A DNA stretch of 64,000 nt from Mortierella alpina (taxonomy: Eukaryota; Mortierellomycota; Mortierellomycetes; Mortierellales; Mortierellaceae). The stretch lies in NCBI GenBank assembly GCA_029449245.1, contig JANATF010000006.1, positions 992,001-1,056,000 on the forward strand. Reading direction: 5' to 3'. Below are positions 11,301 through 20,828 of the stretch, one piece after another. The position numbers and the translations under genes were made by a program. The stretch's first letter is position 1. Each line of letters begins with the position of its first letter. A model generated the notes under the pieces. That model saw only the letters and a list, made by a program, of their open reading frames with translations, was not told where the DNA came from and ran no database searches.

Positions 11301-12929
11301 TATCAAGGTAAGGATAACAACATAGACATTTTTATCTTTTTGTTTTCGCGTCGCTGCAAATCTGTGTATCACTCACTGGTCACTAAGAAATGTCTGGTTT
11401 ACACTTTTGTATGTTGCTTTAGATGCTCTCATTGTGAAGCGCTTCCTCTTCGACTTTGTCAATTTTTATTCTACGATGGTTTACATTGCCTTTTTCAAGG
11501 ACAACCTTGGCCACCGGGTTTTTTCAGACCAAAGGTTTCAAGATACCTGTGGTAAAACCGGCTCTTGCATGGGCGAGTTGACGATTCAGTTGGCGATTGT
11601 GTTTGTCGGCAAGCAGTTTCTGAATCAGGCTCAGGAGATCATGGTCCCTCAGCTCCAAAAGTGGTGGAACAAAAAGGACGAGCTCGCAGAGAAGGCTGCC
11701 AACCTCAAGGGCAAGTACAAGAACAAGGTCTCGAACAGCGAGAACGTCAACAAGAAACCCCCTCAGTGGGCCAAGGACGACATCCTGCCGACGTATGATC
11801 CTCAGATGTTTGAGGAGTACCGAGAGCTGGTGATTCAGTTTGGATTCTGCACACTTTTTGTGATTGCGTTCCCAATTGCTCCAATCTTTGCGCTCTTGAA
11901 CAACGTGCTTGAGATCCGTGTGGATGCATACAAGTTGCTGACACAGCACCGACGACCCACTGCTCAGGGAGCTCAGGATATCGGTAAGTTCTGCTCAGAT
12001 TGATCAATCATGCAAGTACTCGCGCCTTTCGTTTTGTACTAAAGTACCTCGCCTCGTTTCGTGTTGCTAAAAAAAAAAATGTGTGAATAGGGAGCTGGGA
12101 AGCCATTCTGATGTTGATGACACACATCTCGGTGCTCACAAACGCTTGTTTGATCGCTTTCCGGTCAAGTTGGATGGAACAGCATGTGTTCACTCAAGTT
12201 GGCTGGGCCCAGGAATGGCAAAACGCAAACACCCCTTTGAATATCAACTTTGCACTCCTGGCTGTCCGTCTCCTGTTCATCTTTATCTTTGAGGTAAGAA
12301 AAAAAAAAAAACGCTGTCAAGTGTCCAGGATTCACTTGCATTTTCACTTTCTCTTCACAGGCGCCTTTGCAAATTCTTATTAACACACAACGATTGATAC
12401 CACATTTCCATAGCATCTTGTGTTTTTCCTCAAGATCGCCATTGCCAACCTCGTTCGCGATACCCCCAGAACTGTCAAGTTGGCTATTGAACGCGAGAAC
12501 TATTTTGCGCGCTTGGCTCTTGATGACGAAGAGCCCGCCATAGATGAAGTCCTCGAGGATATGGACGACGACTCGGACGAGTCTGACGACGATGATGATT
12601 ACAGGAAGAGGCTGACCAGCTTTGGTATGGATGATACCTGGACCCATCACGATGAGAAAAACAACGACGGTCGTACGTCCAGATTGTCGGGCGAAGGTGG
12701 TGACCATGATGACGAGGTCAATGACGAGGATGCGGAGGATGACGCCGAGTTGGAGGCGTTGATCAAGGCTGGTGGTTGTGGATGTGCTGCTCATGGCGAT
12801 GGACTGGTTGGGACTGCCAAGGGCGGGTTCGAGGGTACGTGGATGAGCAGGTTTCAGCCCCAGACACAGGCGGCGCTGCGGCGACGACAGCAGAAACAGC
12901 GTCGTAGGCAGAGTGCGAAAAACGCATAG
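8313..12929 (+). CDS. Anoctamin/TMEM16-family membrane protein
   Basis: Ten exons: 8313-8336, 8464-8860, 9156-9643, 9804-10115, 10270-10920, 11011-11154, 11241-11307, 11423-11983, 12091-12293 and 12414-12929. These join in frame to 1120 aa. The family pattern is clear: an N-terminal cytosolic dimerisation region with a charged coiled coil, EIRFYYGEKIALYFAW before the first membrane helix (~497-520), about ten hydrophobic segments, and the FEHLVFFLKI junction before the last helices. Fungal members are lipid scramblases or ER-plasma-membrane tethers (Ist2 in yeast). The tail has an acidic Asp/Glu run, a GGCGC motif and a basic Arg/Gln-rich end that could bind acidic lipids (inference). The first exon encodes only eight residues. 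Confidence 0.9.
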
Positions 12930-13183
12930 GAGGTAGGAGGATCAACAGATCGCCGGCAGGCGATGTGCTGGCACAAACACACACGGTAGAAAAACATTTC
13001 ACAATACATAACAACTTAATGACTAAGAGAGATCGAGAGACAGAGTGACAGAGGGAGAGAGACAGACAGCGAGAGGGTGCATTGTTGATTATGTATTATG
13101 TACATACAAATGCTTTATTCTCGGGTGATGAGAGAGTTGAGTCTTTGGATACTACTCCTACAACGATCAGCCAAGCAGTCTCA

Positions 13184-13456
13184 TTAATGTTGTGCATCGA
13201 CCTTCTGGGGGTGGGAACCAGAGCTCTTCTTGCTTTGGCTGTGGCGCTGCTTGTTGGCGGCGGCGCGATCGCTGGCGGAGGCACCCGAGTTCTGCTGCTG
13301 CTTGTCAGCACCGGCCTTGTTGGTAGACTGGGCATTGGCTCCGTGGGCAGCGTTCTTGCCGTGACTTGAAGTCTGCTCGGACGAGTGCTGGGCGGGGTGG
13401 GCAGCCTTGCCGGCGGTCTGCTGCTGCTGCTGGTTCTTGTTCTGCTTTGAGGCCAT
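13184..13456 (-). CDS. Small disordered Gln/His/Ser/Ala-rich protein
   Basis: A 90-residue single exon beginning MASKQNKNQQQQQ, with ATG at 13456 in the CATC-ATGG context. It is rich in Q, H, S, A, N and K, has no hydrophobic segment and no cysteine, and is predicted to be fully disordered and nuclear or cytosolic. A textbook TATA box lies ~110 nt upstream with a purine/pyrimidine-biased leader, suggesting strong or inducible expression. No family is recognised. Confidence 0.6.
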   Translation of the reverse strand: MASKQNKNQQQQQTAGKAAHPAQHSSEQTSSHGKNAAHGANAQSTNKAGADKQQQNSGASASDRAAANKQRHSQSKKSSGSHPQKVDAQH

Positions 13457-13563
13457 GATGTTGGTTGTTGTTTGTAATAAGGAGTTTGTGAAGGGAGCGT
13501 GAGTGGAGAAGGATAAGACGAGAGATGACGGTTGAAAAAAAAGAGGGAGCTGTTTCGACAGCG

Positions 13564-13574
13564 CCTTTTATAGG
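13564..13574 (-). promoter_or_regulatory. TATA box of the 13.4-kb small gene
   Basis: On the minus strand this reads CCTATAAAAGG, a perfect consensus, 108 nt before the ATG at 13456. Confidence 0.6.
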
Positions 13575-13620
13575 TGTTGGATTTCATGCAAGACCAGCTG
13601 TCCGTTACCCTAGAGACCAA

Positions 13621-13749
13621 TGTCGCGATTGTGTACATGTAGGTGAGGATATGGGTGAAAACAGGATTTCTCAATCGTCCCGGTTGAATGCCGCGATTGT
13701 GTAGGTGGGCACATGGGTGAAAACAGGATTTCTTACTTGTCCCAGTTTA
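13621..13749. repeat. Two-copy direct repeat upstream of the TATA box
   Basis: Unit 1 (13621-13688) and unit 2 (13689-13749) share CGCGATTGTGTA, then an exact ATGGGTGAAAACAGGATTTCT core, then a TTGTCCC/ATCGTCCC end. The period is ~68 nt. Its position 50-180 nt upstream of the TATA box suggests a duplicated regulatory module. Confidence 0.7.
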
Positions 13750-14523
13750 GAGGTCTACGGCGCGTCGAACGGGGGAGGGCAGACAACAAAACACGGCCAG
13801 TCGTCGCCCTGGCATAAGCTGCAAAATTGCGTGCTCCTCATCCTTCAACAGCCCAAGACGCGTTCAAAATTGGGGTGAGACCTCCGAAAAAAATTGTTTG
13901 TTTTCAACCTGGATTGTTCAGGGAAACATTGCTACATTTCCACTGATTGGCACCAGCTGTATCTCGGCTCTCTTCGCTAACGTTTCCCGTTTCCTCTGCC
14001 TTGCCGATGTACAGTACTATTGTTATTTTCTCGAAGCCAAACGCGTCTACCTTGGAAACATATATTAACTCACTAAAACGAACCGGTTTTAGGTCCTAGT
14101 GAAGGACCTTCATTATCACTAGCTACAGGTAGAAGGGAAGTTCTTGGCTCCGGGGTATCTAGAAGAAACCCGCTACCATTAAGTAGCCAGAGCCATTATT
14201 AATATTGCAAAGCCAAGGATACATACGCGACCACAACCTCCCACAATCCAGCCCATCTATCCGTCTATCGATCTGTTCACCAATGCATCTCTATGGCAGC
14301 AATAAGGACATAGAAACAATACCGAAGTTTGGTCAGTGTGGACCCACATCTTTTCACTCATCCTTTCTACCCTGAAACCGTTAGAGCATTCCACATCTCA
14401 TCCGATGCCCGCAAATCTGGAATTTCTTTATTTCAGTTCATTTAGGTGGAATTAAAGCACAAAGGAATACAGGAAACATGGTTGCTGTGTTGAGGTGTTG
14501 GCTTTTTCAAAGTAATACTGCAT
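13750..14523. other. Intergenic, no gene seen
   Basis: No coding signal. One short perfect inverted repeat (AGGTCCT-5nt-AGGACCT near 14091) is present. Confidence 0.4.
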
Positions 14524-15039
14524 TCACAAGTCGGTGAGCTCGAAATCCCACCAAAATTTAGCGTCAGTTAAGGCAAATTCGCCAAAGTTGATCAGCGCTC
14601 CACTTTCGGGACCTGTTAATTCAAGATCCGCCCGTCTTGACTGCCATTGATGAATTCTATATCTATTGGGGGTTGTTCCATCGCTGACTATTAGCCAGCC
14701 AGTTGGATCAGGACTTAACACCACCTTGTACGTATTGATGTCCCAGGAGAGGTAGCGCTCAGTTTGAACATTTTGAAAGGCGGTCCACTTGTTACCATTC
14801 TCGTCGACTTCCTTAGTAATCCACTTCTGGGATGGCCCCTGCACCTGTGCGTCGTTATTTTTCCAGCCGGACACTGCATCGGGAGATATGGCCGTTAAGA
14901 CCTGGTCGCCCCACCGCATGCTGTGGATTACAAATGCCTTATCTAGTGGCGGTGCCTGGACGGCCTGAGCGTCAATTCGTAGAACTGCCACTACCAGGAC
15001 TAGCAATGGAGACAATTGCAGCTTCATCCTAACGGGCAT
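14524..15039 (-). CDS. Secreted ricin-B-type beta-trefoil lectin-like protein
   Basis: Single exon, 171 aa. ATG is at 15039, with an in-frame ATG four codons later (15027) that starts directly at the signal peptide (MKLQLSPLLVLVVAVLRIDA). The mature part (~145 aa) has the spacing of a beta-trefoil: Trp-centred repeats, including QKWITKE, YLSWDI and KFWWDFEL. This matches the ricin B-like lectin fold used by many fungal secreted proteins for sugar binding. QxW motifs are imperfect, so binding capacity is uncertain. It carries no catalytic toxin domain. The family assignment is by pattern, not by search. Confidence 0.65.
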   Translation of the reverse strand: MPVRMKLQLSPLLVLVVAVLRIDAQAVQAPPLDKAFVIHSMRWGDQVLTAISPDAVSGWKNNDAQVQGPSQKWITKEVDENGNKWTAFQNVQTERYLSWDINTYKVVLSPDPTGWLIVSDGTTPNRYRIHQWQSRRADLELTGPESGALINFGEFALTDAKFWWDFELTDL

Positions 15040-15620
15040 GTTTTCGTCGTCGTATTAGGTGGTGCTCTGGGATGGGATCTCATTACATACGATGTGGCGT
15101 TGGGAGGTAGCTGCTGTACCTGAGAGCTATGGAAAGTTGAAGGTTAAAAGTTATCGGAGTGGTGTTTTTTGGCACAGTACTTGAGAAATCTTGTCAGGAT
15201 GTGGATATGGAAAAAAAAATCGATGGATTGGAGTATTGTACCAGTTTGTAAATTCAGAAGCGATTCCTTGTTTTACCAACACTCTGCTGGAACAGACTTA
15301 TGCGACTGCGAGAGGTCGATTGCCAAGAGAAAAGGAGGAAGGGAAGGGGAAGGAGGGGGAAGGAAGCAGAACAGCAGGTAGTGGAAGAAGCGATCCCTCC
15401 CCACCATTCTGTGTGACGTGCCTGTGGTAGCCATGCGTTCAATCTTATCAGCACAGAATTCAGTAAAGGTTGGATTACTTGCCCGCGAAGAGGGAGCGTG
15501 AGTGGATGTCCAGGGATAAGCTCGAGCATAGAGACGGCGAGGATGGTTCAAGAGGTCGTAAAGGGACGTTGAAAGATGCGATACTGTGCCAGCCTCGGGT
15601 AACATAGGGTCATAGGGCGT

Positions 15621-15824
<204 letters not shown>

Positions 15825-16024
15825 CTCCATTGCAATCTCACTCAATTCACTCGCATCCACCACACCTCACCTCCACTCTTGTCGTCTGCACTCTCCCCAC
15901 TATCGTACTAAGCTCTTAACCACTATACGTCTGTTACATTCTGCTCCACCTCATTCATTTGACAAACACATCAGCATCAGCATCACAGGTCAGGTCGACG
16001 CGTGTTTGAATTCTCGAGTTCTCA

Positions 16025-17997
16025 ATGTCGACTTCAGAGCAACCCCCTGTAGAACAATCGCCTCCAAAAATTGGTCCACCAATCCAACCTCCACCTCCTT
16101 CAGCTAATGTGGAGACAGGACCAGGATCGCCACAAGGCGTAAAAAGACGTAGGGGTCGTCCAAAGAAGGTACACACCGCCTACGGCCCAGTGTCCGTGCG
16201 TGATCCAGCTCCACGCATCGCACCTTCAGAGCGCGAGATCACTGCCCCTTCAGAGAGCGACATCACAACCTCGTATCCAGCTGCTGCTGCTGCCGAGGCA
16301 CAATACAAGATCGATATGCAAGACAGTACTGGCATTCGACGCACGTCAGTCAAATCCTATACAGCCTATATGCGTAGATGGAAGGTAATCCTCATCGACA
16401 ATCTATTACCCTTATGCCTATGTACCTATGTCTTGTCCTCTAAGCGCTTTTTGCTTACTGCAATGACACTCCTTCTCCTCACGCAGGAGTTTTGCGAGAG
16501 GCACCACGCCGAGTATGCTGGTGCTGATGGTCGGTCGTTATATCTCGTGGATTCGGAAGACAAGGTTATATCGTTTTTCAAGGAGGATGTCTTCAGTAGG
16601 AAGACGACCAAACGGCACAGAACTGGAGCGGATTTCCGAACACAGATTGGGTTGAACGGCGAAGGATCCTCAACTCAGTCCGACAAAATTCTAGCTCAGA
16701 GTATGAACCACACGCGTGGTGTTCTGCTCTGCCTTGCTTAATCATAGCTGAAACTGACCTCGAATCTGTTCTTGTGTGGCGATCTATTCCTTGCGTAGTG
16801 CTGAAGGATGCCCCGACAGATAGAAAGGGAAGGAAAATGATAGACGTGCCAATCGGGTCAGAGACTATAATGATGGCACGAAAGGCGATGATCAGGATCC
16901 ACGAGATACAGTTGGCGCGAAACGAGGTTAGCGCCCCTGGACCAGGTACAATGTCCGTTCTCAATTCCTTGGTGGACAAGCACAAGGGTAACCTATTCAC
17001 GCAAGGCATCCAGTCCGGTCAAAGGCGCACGGCAGACTGCGTACTTTGGGACTCATACAGCTTGGTAAAGTTGAACGAGATGATGACGACCCTTTGGGAA
17101 GAGCAACAATCTCGAGATTATGGCCTCAACTACCGTGACATGTTCTGCATCTCCGTGCGCCATAACATGTTGCTCCGTGATGAGGATCTCCGTCATCTCA
17201 ACTTCTCAGACTGCTTTAGTACCATTATCACTCAACGGCACGAAGGAGGACAACAGCCCATAGCGCTTACCTTCAAACTTAACAAGGGGAAGACGAACAA
17301 GAGCAACCAGAACTGGTATGCTTGCGCGTTGCGACACAACGATGTGCGTCGGTGCTGCTTCAGTGCCTTTGCGTTTTATATGTTCCAGATGTGGCAGGTG
17401 AGTTTCTGTAATACGCTACAGTGCCACAATCGTTGTGCAAGTTGTTGCGCCCCTACTCCTGACTAATGCCCTGCCTGTCATATGCCCGCTTCTTTTTCTA
17501 CGGTCGGTTAGGGGTCTGAACATAAAGACGTAAAGCAACTTGCGATTGAAGATGTACAGGCAGCTTTGGCAACGCAGGATTGGCACCAGTTCAAGGTCAT
17601 TCCAAGCCCATCCGACCCCAAAACAGGCCTTACAGCGCAAACTACCTACCACGCTGTGGACAAGTCGTTCGACAAAAACAACATTTATAGCTCCAAGAAA
17701 ACTCATGGAGGTCGTCACGCTGGTACAATTGAGGCGCATAGGCTGGGCATACGACAGGAGGATATCAAGGACGGGGGCCGATGGACTGCTGAGCGAGGCA
17801 GGATGGAAAGTTTCTATATGTCCAGTCTACCCACAAGCTTCGCTCTTGGAATGGCAGGTTTTTACGACAAGCCCCTATACCTTCCTCGGAACTCCGTTAA
17901 ACCATCACTATCTTTGCAGCGGATGGTTTTTCCATGGATCGAGGACGCTTATGGGAAGACAACAGCTATTGGAGAAGTGAATGCACGAAAGAAATGA
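16025..17997 (+). CDS. Crypton/Ndc10-like tyrosine recombinase, truncated by frameshift
   Basis: Exons 16025-16384, 16487-16700, 16799-17397 and 17512-17997 (as written 552 aa, stop TGA). The N-terminus is Pro-rich with an AT-hook-like RRRGRPKK. The body is a tyrosine-recombinase-like core: an early Arg region (LLRDEDLRHLNFSD), HGGRHAG (the H-x-x-R box), a GGRW segment and MESFYMSSLP with the candidate nucleophile Tyr. LQRMVFPWIEDAYG then matches the start of the Ndc10-like second domain. The frame then fails near 17955, and the rest of that domain continues in another frame in the next feature. Cryptons are DNA transposons that move by this recombinase, and yeast kinetochore Ndc10 is a domesticated relative. 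It may be an inactivated element or a host gene with a sequencing error. Confidence 0.7.
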
Positions 17998-18962
17998 ATG
18001 AGGTAGATCCGAATATTGTCCCTGGCATTGGAGCCGCCCGTATCTCAGGTGCTGCAGTCGAATTTGCCTCGGAAGCTGCTGCTGCATCAACCTCAGGAGC
18101 TGAAATTCCATCAACGACAGGAGCTAGACCGCCAGAGCTCCAGGGAGCTGGGCCAGCGTCGCTGTATACGGAGGAAGACGTTGCAAAGAGTGGCTTTCTG
18201 CGGTTACTCGTGCGGTGTCGGCGAATCATACTTCAAGACGCTGCATACCGACTTCACCATAAACAGGACAGCAAGATATTGCACGACGACATCTTCCAGT
18301 CGACCTTGTTCCAGGATTTCCTGAGAGACATGAGCGTTGTTGCGGACACCCTCGAGCCTGATCCTTTGCAAAAATATCAAGAAGCCATTCCCGCTGTAGC
18401 GGACCAAATGAAGGTGCAGGCATCATTGATGCAGCAGGCTCTTCAAACTCTACATGCTGTGCAGCAATCTCAACAGAAATGGGAGCAGCAGCATCAATCG
18501 ACCTCCACATCTAGTCAAGGCGACCTGCGGTCTCTCAGACAACAGTTGACAGCACAGCAGCAGCAACTGCAGCAAATGTCATTGCAGCAACAACAGTTTC
18601 TCCAGTATCAACAACATCTCCACCAACTACAGTTACAGCAGCAGCAGGTGTTCATGCAGCAGATGTTACATATGTCGCAAAATGGTCATTTGTATCAAGC
18701 ACCGACGGATGAACAATTATCAGTGTCCCCGTCAATGCCATCGCAAACCCAGGCGTCGACACTAGCTCTCCAGGTACCACTCCATCCCCCATTTCCCTAC
18801 CCGTATCAACACCCGCCAATGCAAGGCTCCCACATAGCAGCGCCGTCAGGTGCGCTACCACCCATGTCCCTGCCGCAGTCAAAGTCAGAGGCACAATCGA
18901 AATCCCGGCTCAAGAAAAGCAAGCATACCACATGGATCCCATACGAACCAAAAAAAAAATAG
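17934..18962 (+). CDS. Severed Ndc10-like domain plus Gln-rich tail of the recombinase
   Basis: A 342-residue frame with its own ATG at 17934, overlapping the preceding gene by 64 nt in another frame. It begins within the same Ndc10-like domain. FLRLLVRCRRIILQDAAYRL, followed by FQSTLFQDFLRDM, is the core of that domain. Then come a long Gln-rich segment (~residues 175-245) and a basic end (KSRLKKSKHTTWIP). A one-base loss in the GGGAA at 17953-17957 would account for the split: the two frames read continuously if one G is added. It is most simply the 3' half of one broken gene, though the internal ATG could allow separate translation. Confidence 0.6.
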   Translation: MDRGRLWEDNSYWRSECTKEMNEVDPNIVPGIGAARISGAAVEFASEAAAASTSGAEIPSTTGARPPELQGAGPASLYTEEDVAKSGFLRLLVRCRRIILQDAAYRLHHKQDSKILHDDIFQSTLFQDFLRDMSVVADTLEPDPLQKYQEAIPAVADQMKVQASLMQQALQTLHAVQQSQQKWEQQHQSTSTSSQGDLRSLRQQLTAQQQQLQQMSLQQQQFLQYQQHLHQLQLQQQQVFMQQMLHMSQNGHLYQAPTDEQLSVSPSMPSQTQASTLALQVPLHPPFPYPYQHPPMQGSHIAAPSGALPPMSLPQSKSEAQSKSRLKKSKHTTWIPYEPKKK

Positions 18963-19099
18963 TAGCGCGTCGAGCATATTTATAGCGTTATAGCTAGCGA
19001 ATGACTTATAAACGCGTAAAGTTTGTACTTCGAGCGTGTGAGCGCGAGGGCTCACAGGGCGGCTAATGGCCCTTGCAATTCGGCATTCATCAACCAAAG

Positions 19100-19584
19100 C
19101 ATTGGGAAAACTGATTGCCAACAGCAATCGGTCAGCATTGCTACGGAGAGACTTGGGGTGAAAGCCCTACGACCGCTATCGTTCCGGGACAACCTGGTCA
19201 CACTCAAGGCTTGGATTACACGTCTGAGTGGTACTGCAGTTGCCCGCAGGGTGGAGGTCGTTCCGAGCAGGTCTCTTCTTCTGCATCGCTGTGTAAATCT
19301 CTTTCTTTTTCTTCGGTCTGTCATCTTCATTGGCAGAATTCGTTCTTTCCTATTCTTATGGGCGACCAAGACCTGCTTTCGGTACTGGACTGTTCAACAC
19401 AACTCGGCAGCTGGATCCCGCTCTTCCACTCTCTTGCCCTGTTCCTGAGGCTTCGTACAATCACAGAGGGAGCAGCAGAAAGGGACGCAAGCAGCAGAAG
19501 GTTTGTCGTACCGCGCACCCCAACCATCACCACGCACCCATAAGCGCATACACCAGGGACAGCCCACCGGTGGGCACCTCCTAG
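19100..19584 (+). pseudogene. Decayed SWIM-type transposase tail
   Basis: Pieces in two or three frames read as one protein end: TSEWYCSCPQGGG, a CK(h)LFLFLRSV that needs a 2-nt repair, then GLFNTTRQLDPALPLSCPVP and SSRKGRKQQK. The CxCx(n)CxH pattern is the SWIM zinc finger found near the C-terminus of MULE/FAR1-type transposases. Frameshifts and no catalytic domain indicate a relic. It starts just after the Crypton-like gene, so this spot may be a nested transposon graveyard. Confidence 0.35.
19562..19575. repeat. 14-nt perfect palindrome
   Basis: GCCCACCGGTGGGC is self-complementary and lies at the end of the decayed transposase tail. It could be a chance event or a small hairpin. Confidence 0.5.
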
Positions 19585-19795
19585 TTCTCGACATGAACCG
19601 AACCTGAAAAAGCAGACCATCAGATCTCGCGTCAGTTCGGTGTACTCACTCGCAATGTATTTATAGCCCATCCTGGGGTCACATTCCTTTAGGAGTCGTA
19701 GCGATGACTTTTTTTGAAACAATGGTGCCTTGACACATCCACCCCTTCCGCATCTGAGCGTTAAGAACTAGCAACAGTCCTCTTTAATACAGTGT

Positions 19796-20317
19796 CTATG
19801 TTTCCTTCAAGTCAAATAAACTCACGGGCGGGCCTAAGGGACGATCACGGGCGAGGTGCTCAGGAAGTTTCGGTGTTAAGGTCCACGACGCCATGTCCTC
19901 CTCGCCCATGGTCGCTACCGTGTTGACGAACACGTTGCAATTATAACCGTAATAGCCGATCAGTTTCTGGCCCAGCGGACCCTCTGGAACCTTCAGCTGG
20001 ATCCAGAGGTCTTCTGCAAACGTGGCTGACAGCTGCATGACTCCATCCGTGATATCGATGACACGATACTGCCTGCGCTCGACGATCGGGACATCAACGC
20101 TCGCGGTATAGGGGAGAGAGTCCTCCATTGTTTCGCCTGTCAAAACATCCTCTGCAACCAACTTGACCAGGATCTGACAGTCGTTCGTTTCGATGATCGA
20201 GACGTCTTTGACCTCACAAGGACGGCCCTTGAGGAGGACGTGGTCCTTTTTCTGAAGCTCTGAGCAGGGCTTGGGTGCATCCAAAAGGCCACTGGATTTT
20301 CCAGAGTCGGTAGGCAT
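19796..20317 (-). CDS. eIF5A-like protein lacking the hypusine loop
   Basis: 173 aa in one coding exon, ATG at 20317. A TATTTTGCAG acceptor sits four bases before the ATG, so a 5'UTR intron is likely and the longer upstream frame is not used. The chain aligns with eIF5A throughout: CSELQKKDHVLLKGRPC (canonical CSALRKNG.VVLKGRPC), TGETMEDSLPYTASVDVP, DITDGVMQL, KVPEGPLGQK and a C-terminal OB fold, plus a ~25-residue extra tail. In canonical eIF5A the loop after the VDMS-like strand is STSKTGKHGHAK, whose second Lys becomes hypusine. Here it is SIIETNDCQILVK, shorter and without that lysine. It therefore cannot be hypusinated at the usual place and probably has a non-canonical role. Confidence 0.85.
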   Translation of the reverse strand: MPTDSGKSSGLLDAPKPCSELQKKDHVLLKGRPCEVKDVSIIETNDCQILVKLVAEDVLTGETMEDSLPYTASVDVPIVERRQYRVIDITDGVMQLSATFAEDLWIQLKVPEGPLGQKLIGYYGYNCNVFVNTVATMGEEDMASWTLTPKLPEHLARDRPLGPPVSLFDLKET

Positions 20318-20828
20318 TGTGCTGCAAAATAGAAAGCGGATGTAAGGTGAACAGTTAGAAGCGCCGACGCTCATCTCAACTATAACCAACCATCTATGCG
20401 TGTGGCGAAGTTGTAAGTGGAATGAGCCCAGACCTCGTAATTGTAAAACTGCCTTCACTCCCAATTTCACGCGCGCCAGGCCACTTGCGTATCTAATGTG
20501 TACAGTACAGTTGTGATGCCAGCGTCTACTCGTTGGGAACAAGGGACACCTTTCTACAGTTCGTACGCCTACGCGTCTGTTACCACACCAACTCAACGAG
20601 AACTCCCCAGGAGACTCGCACCCCCGTTGGGTTTTCCTTTACTCCTTGCCGCTCTCATTTGTTTCCCTCCCGCTCTATAGCTCTTCGTCTTCCCCTTGCC
20701 ACCATCTCCACCCAGCAGCCATATGTCTTTCCACTTGCAACCCTTCCTAGAAGACCTCGCTCTCAGCGCACACGCACTCTTCCACCCTTCTCTTCCTCTC
20801 TTTCGCAAACCAACATCCATTTCACATA

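Noticed and set aside
17953-17959. Programmed -1 ribosomal frameshift in the recombinase gene
   Set aside because: The local sequence TGGGAAG is not an X-XXY-YYZ slippery heptamer and no strong downstream structure is evident; simple base loss is more economical.
20318-20596. N-terminal extension of the eIF5A-like frame to 20596
   Set aside because: A TATTTTGCAG acceptor lies right before the ATG at 20317 and the extension has no eIF5A homology, so it is probably intronic/5'UTR.
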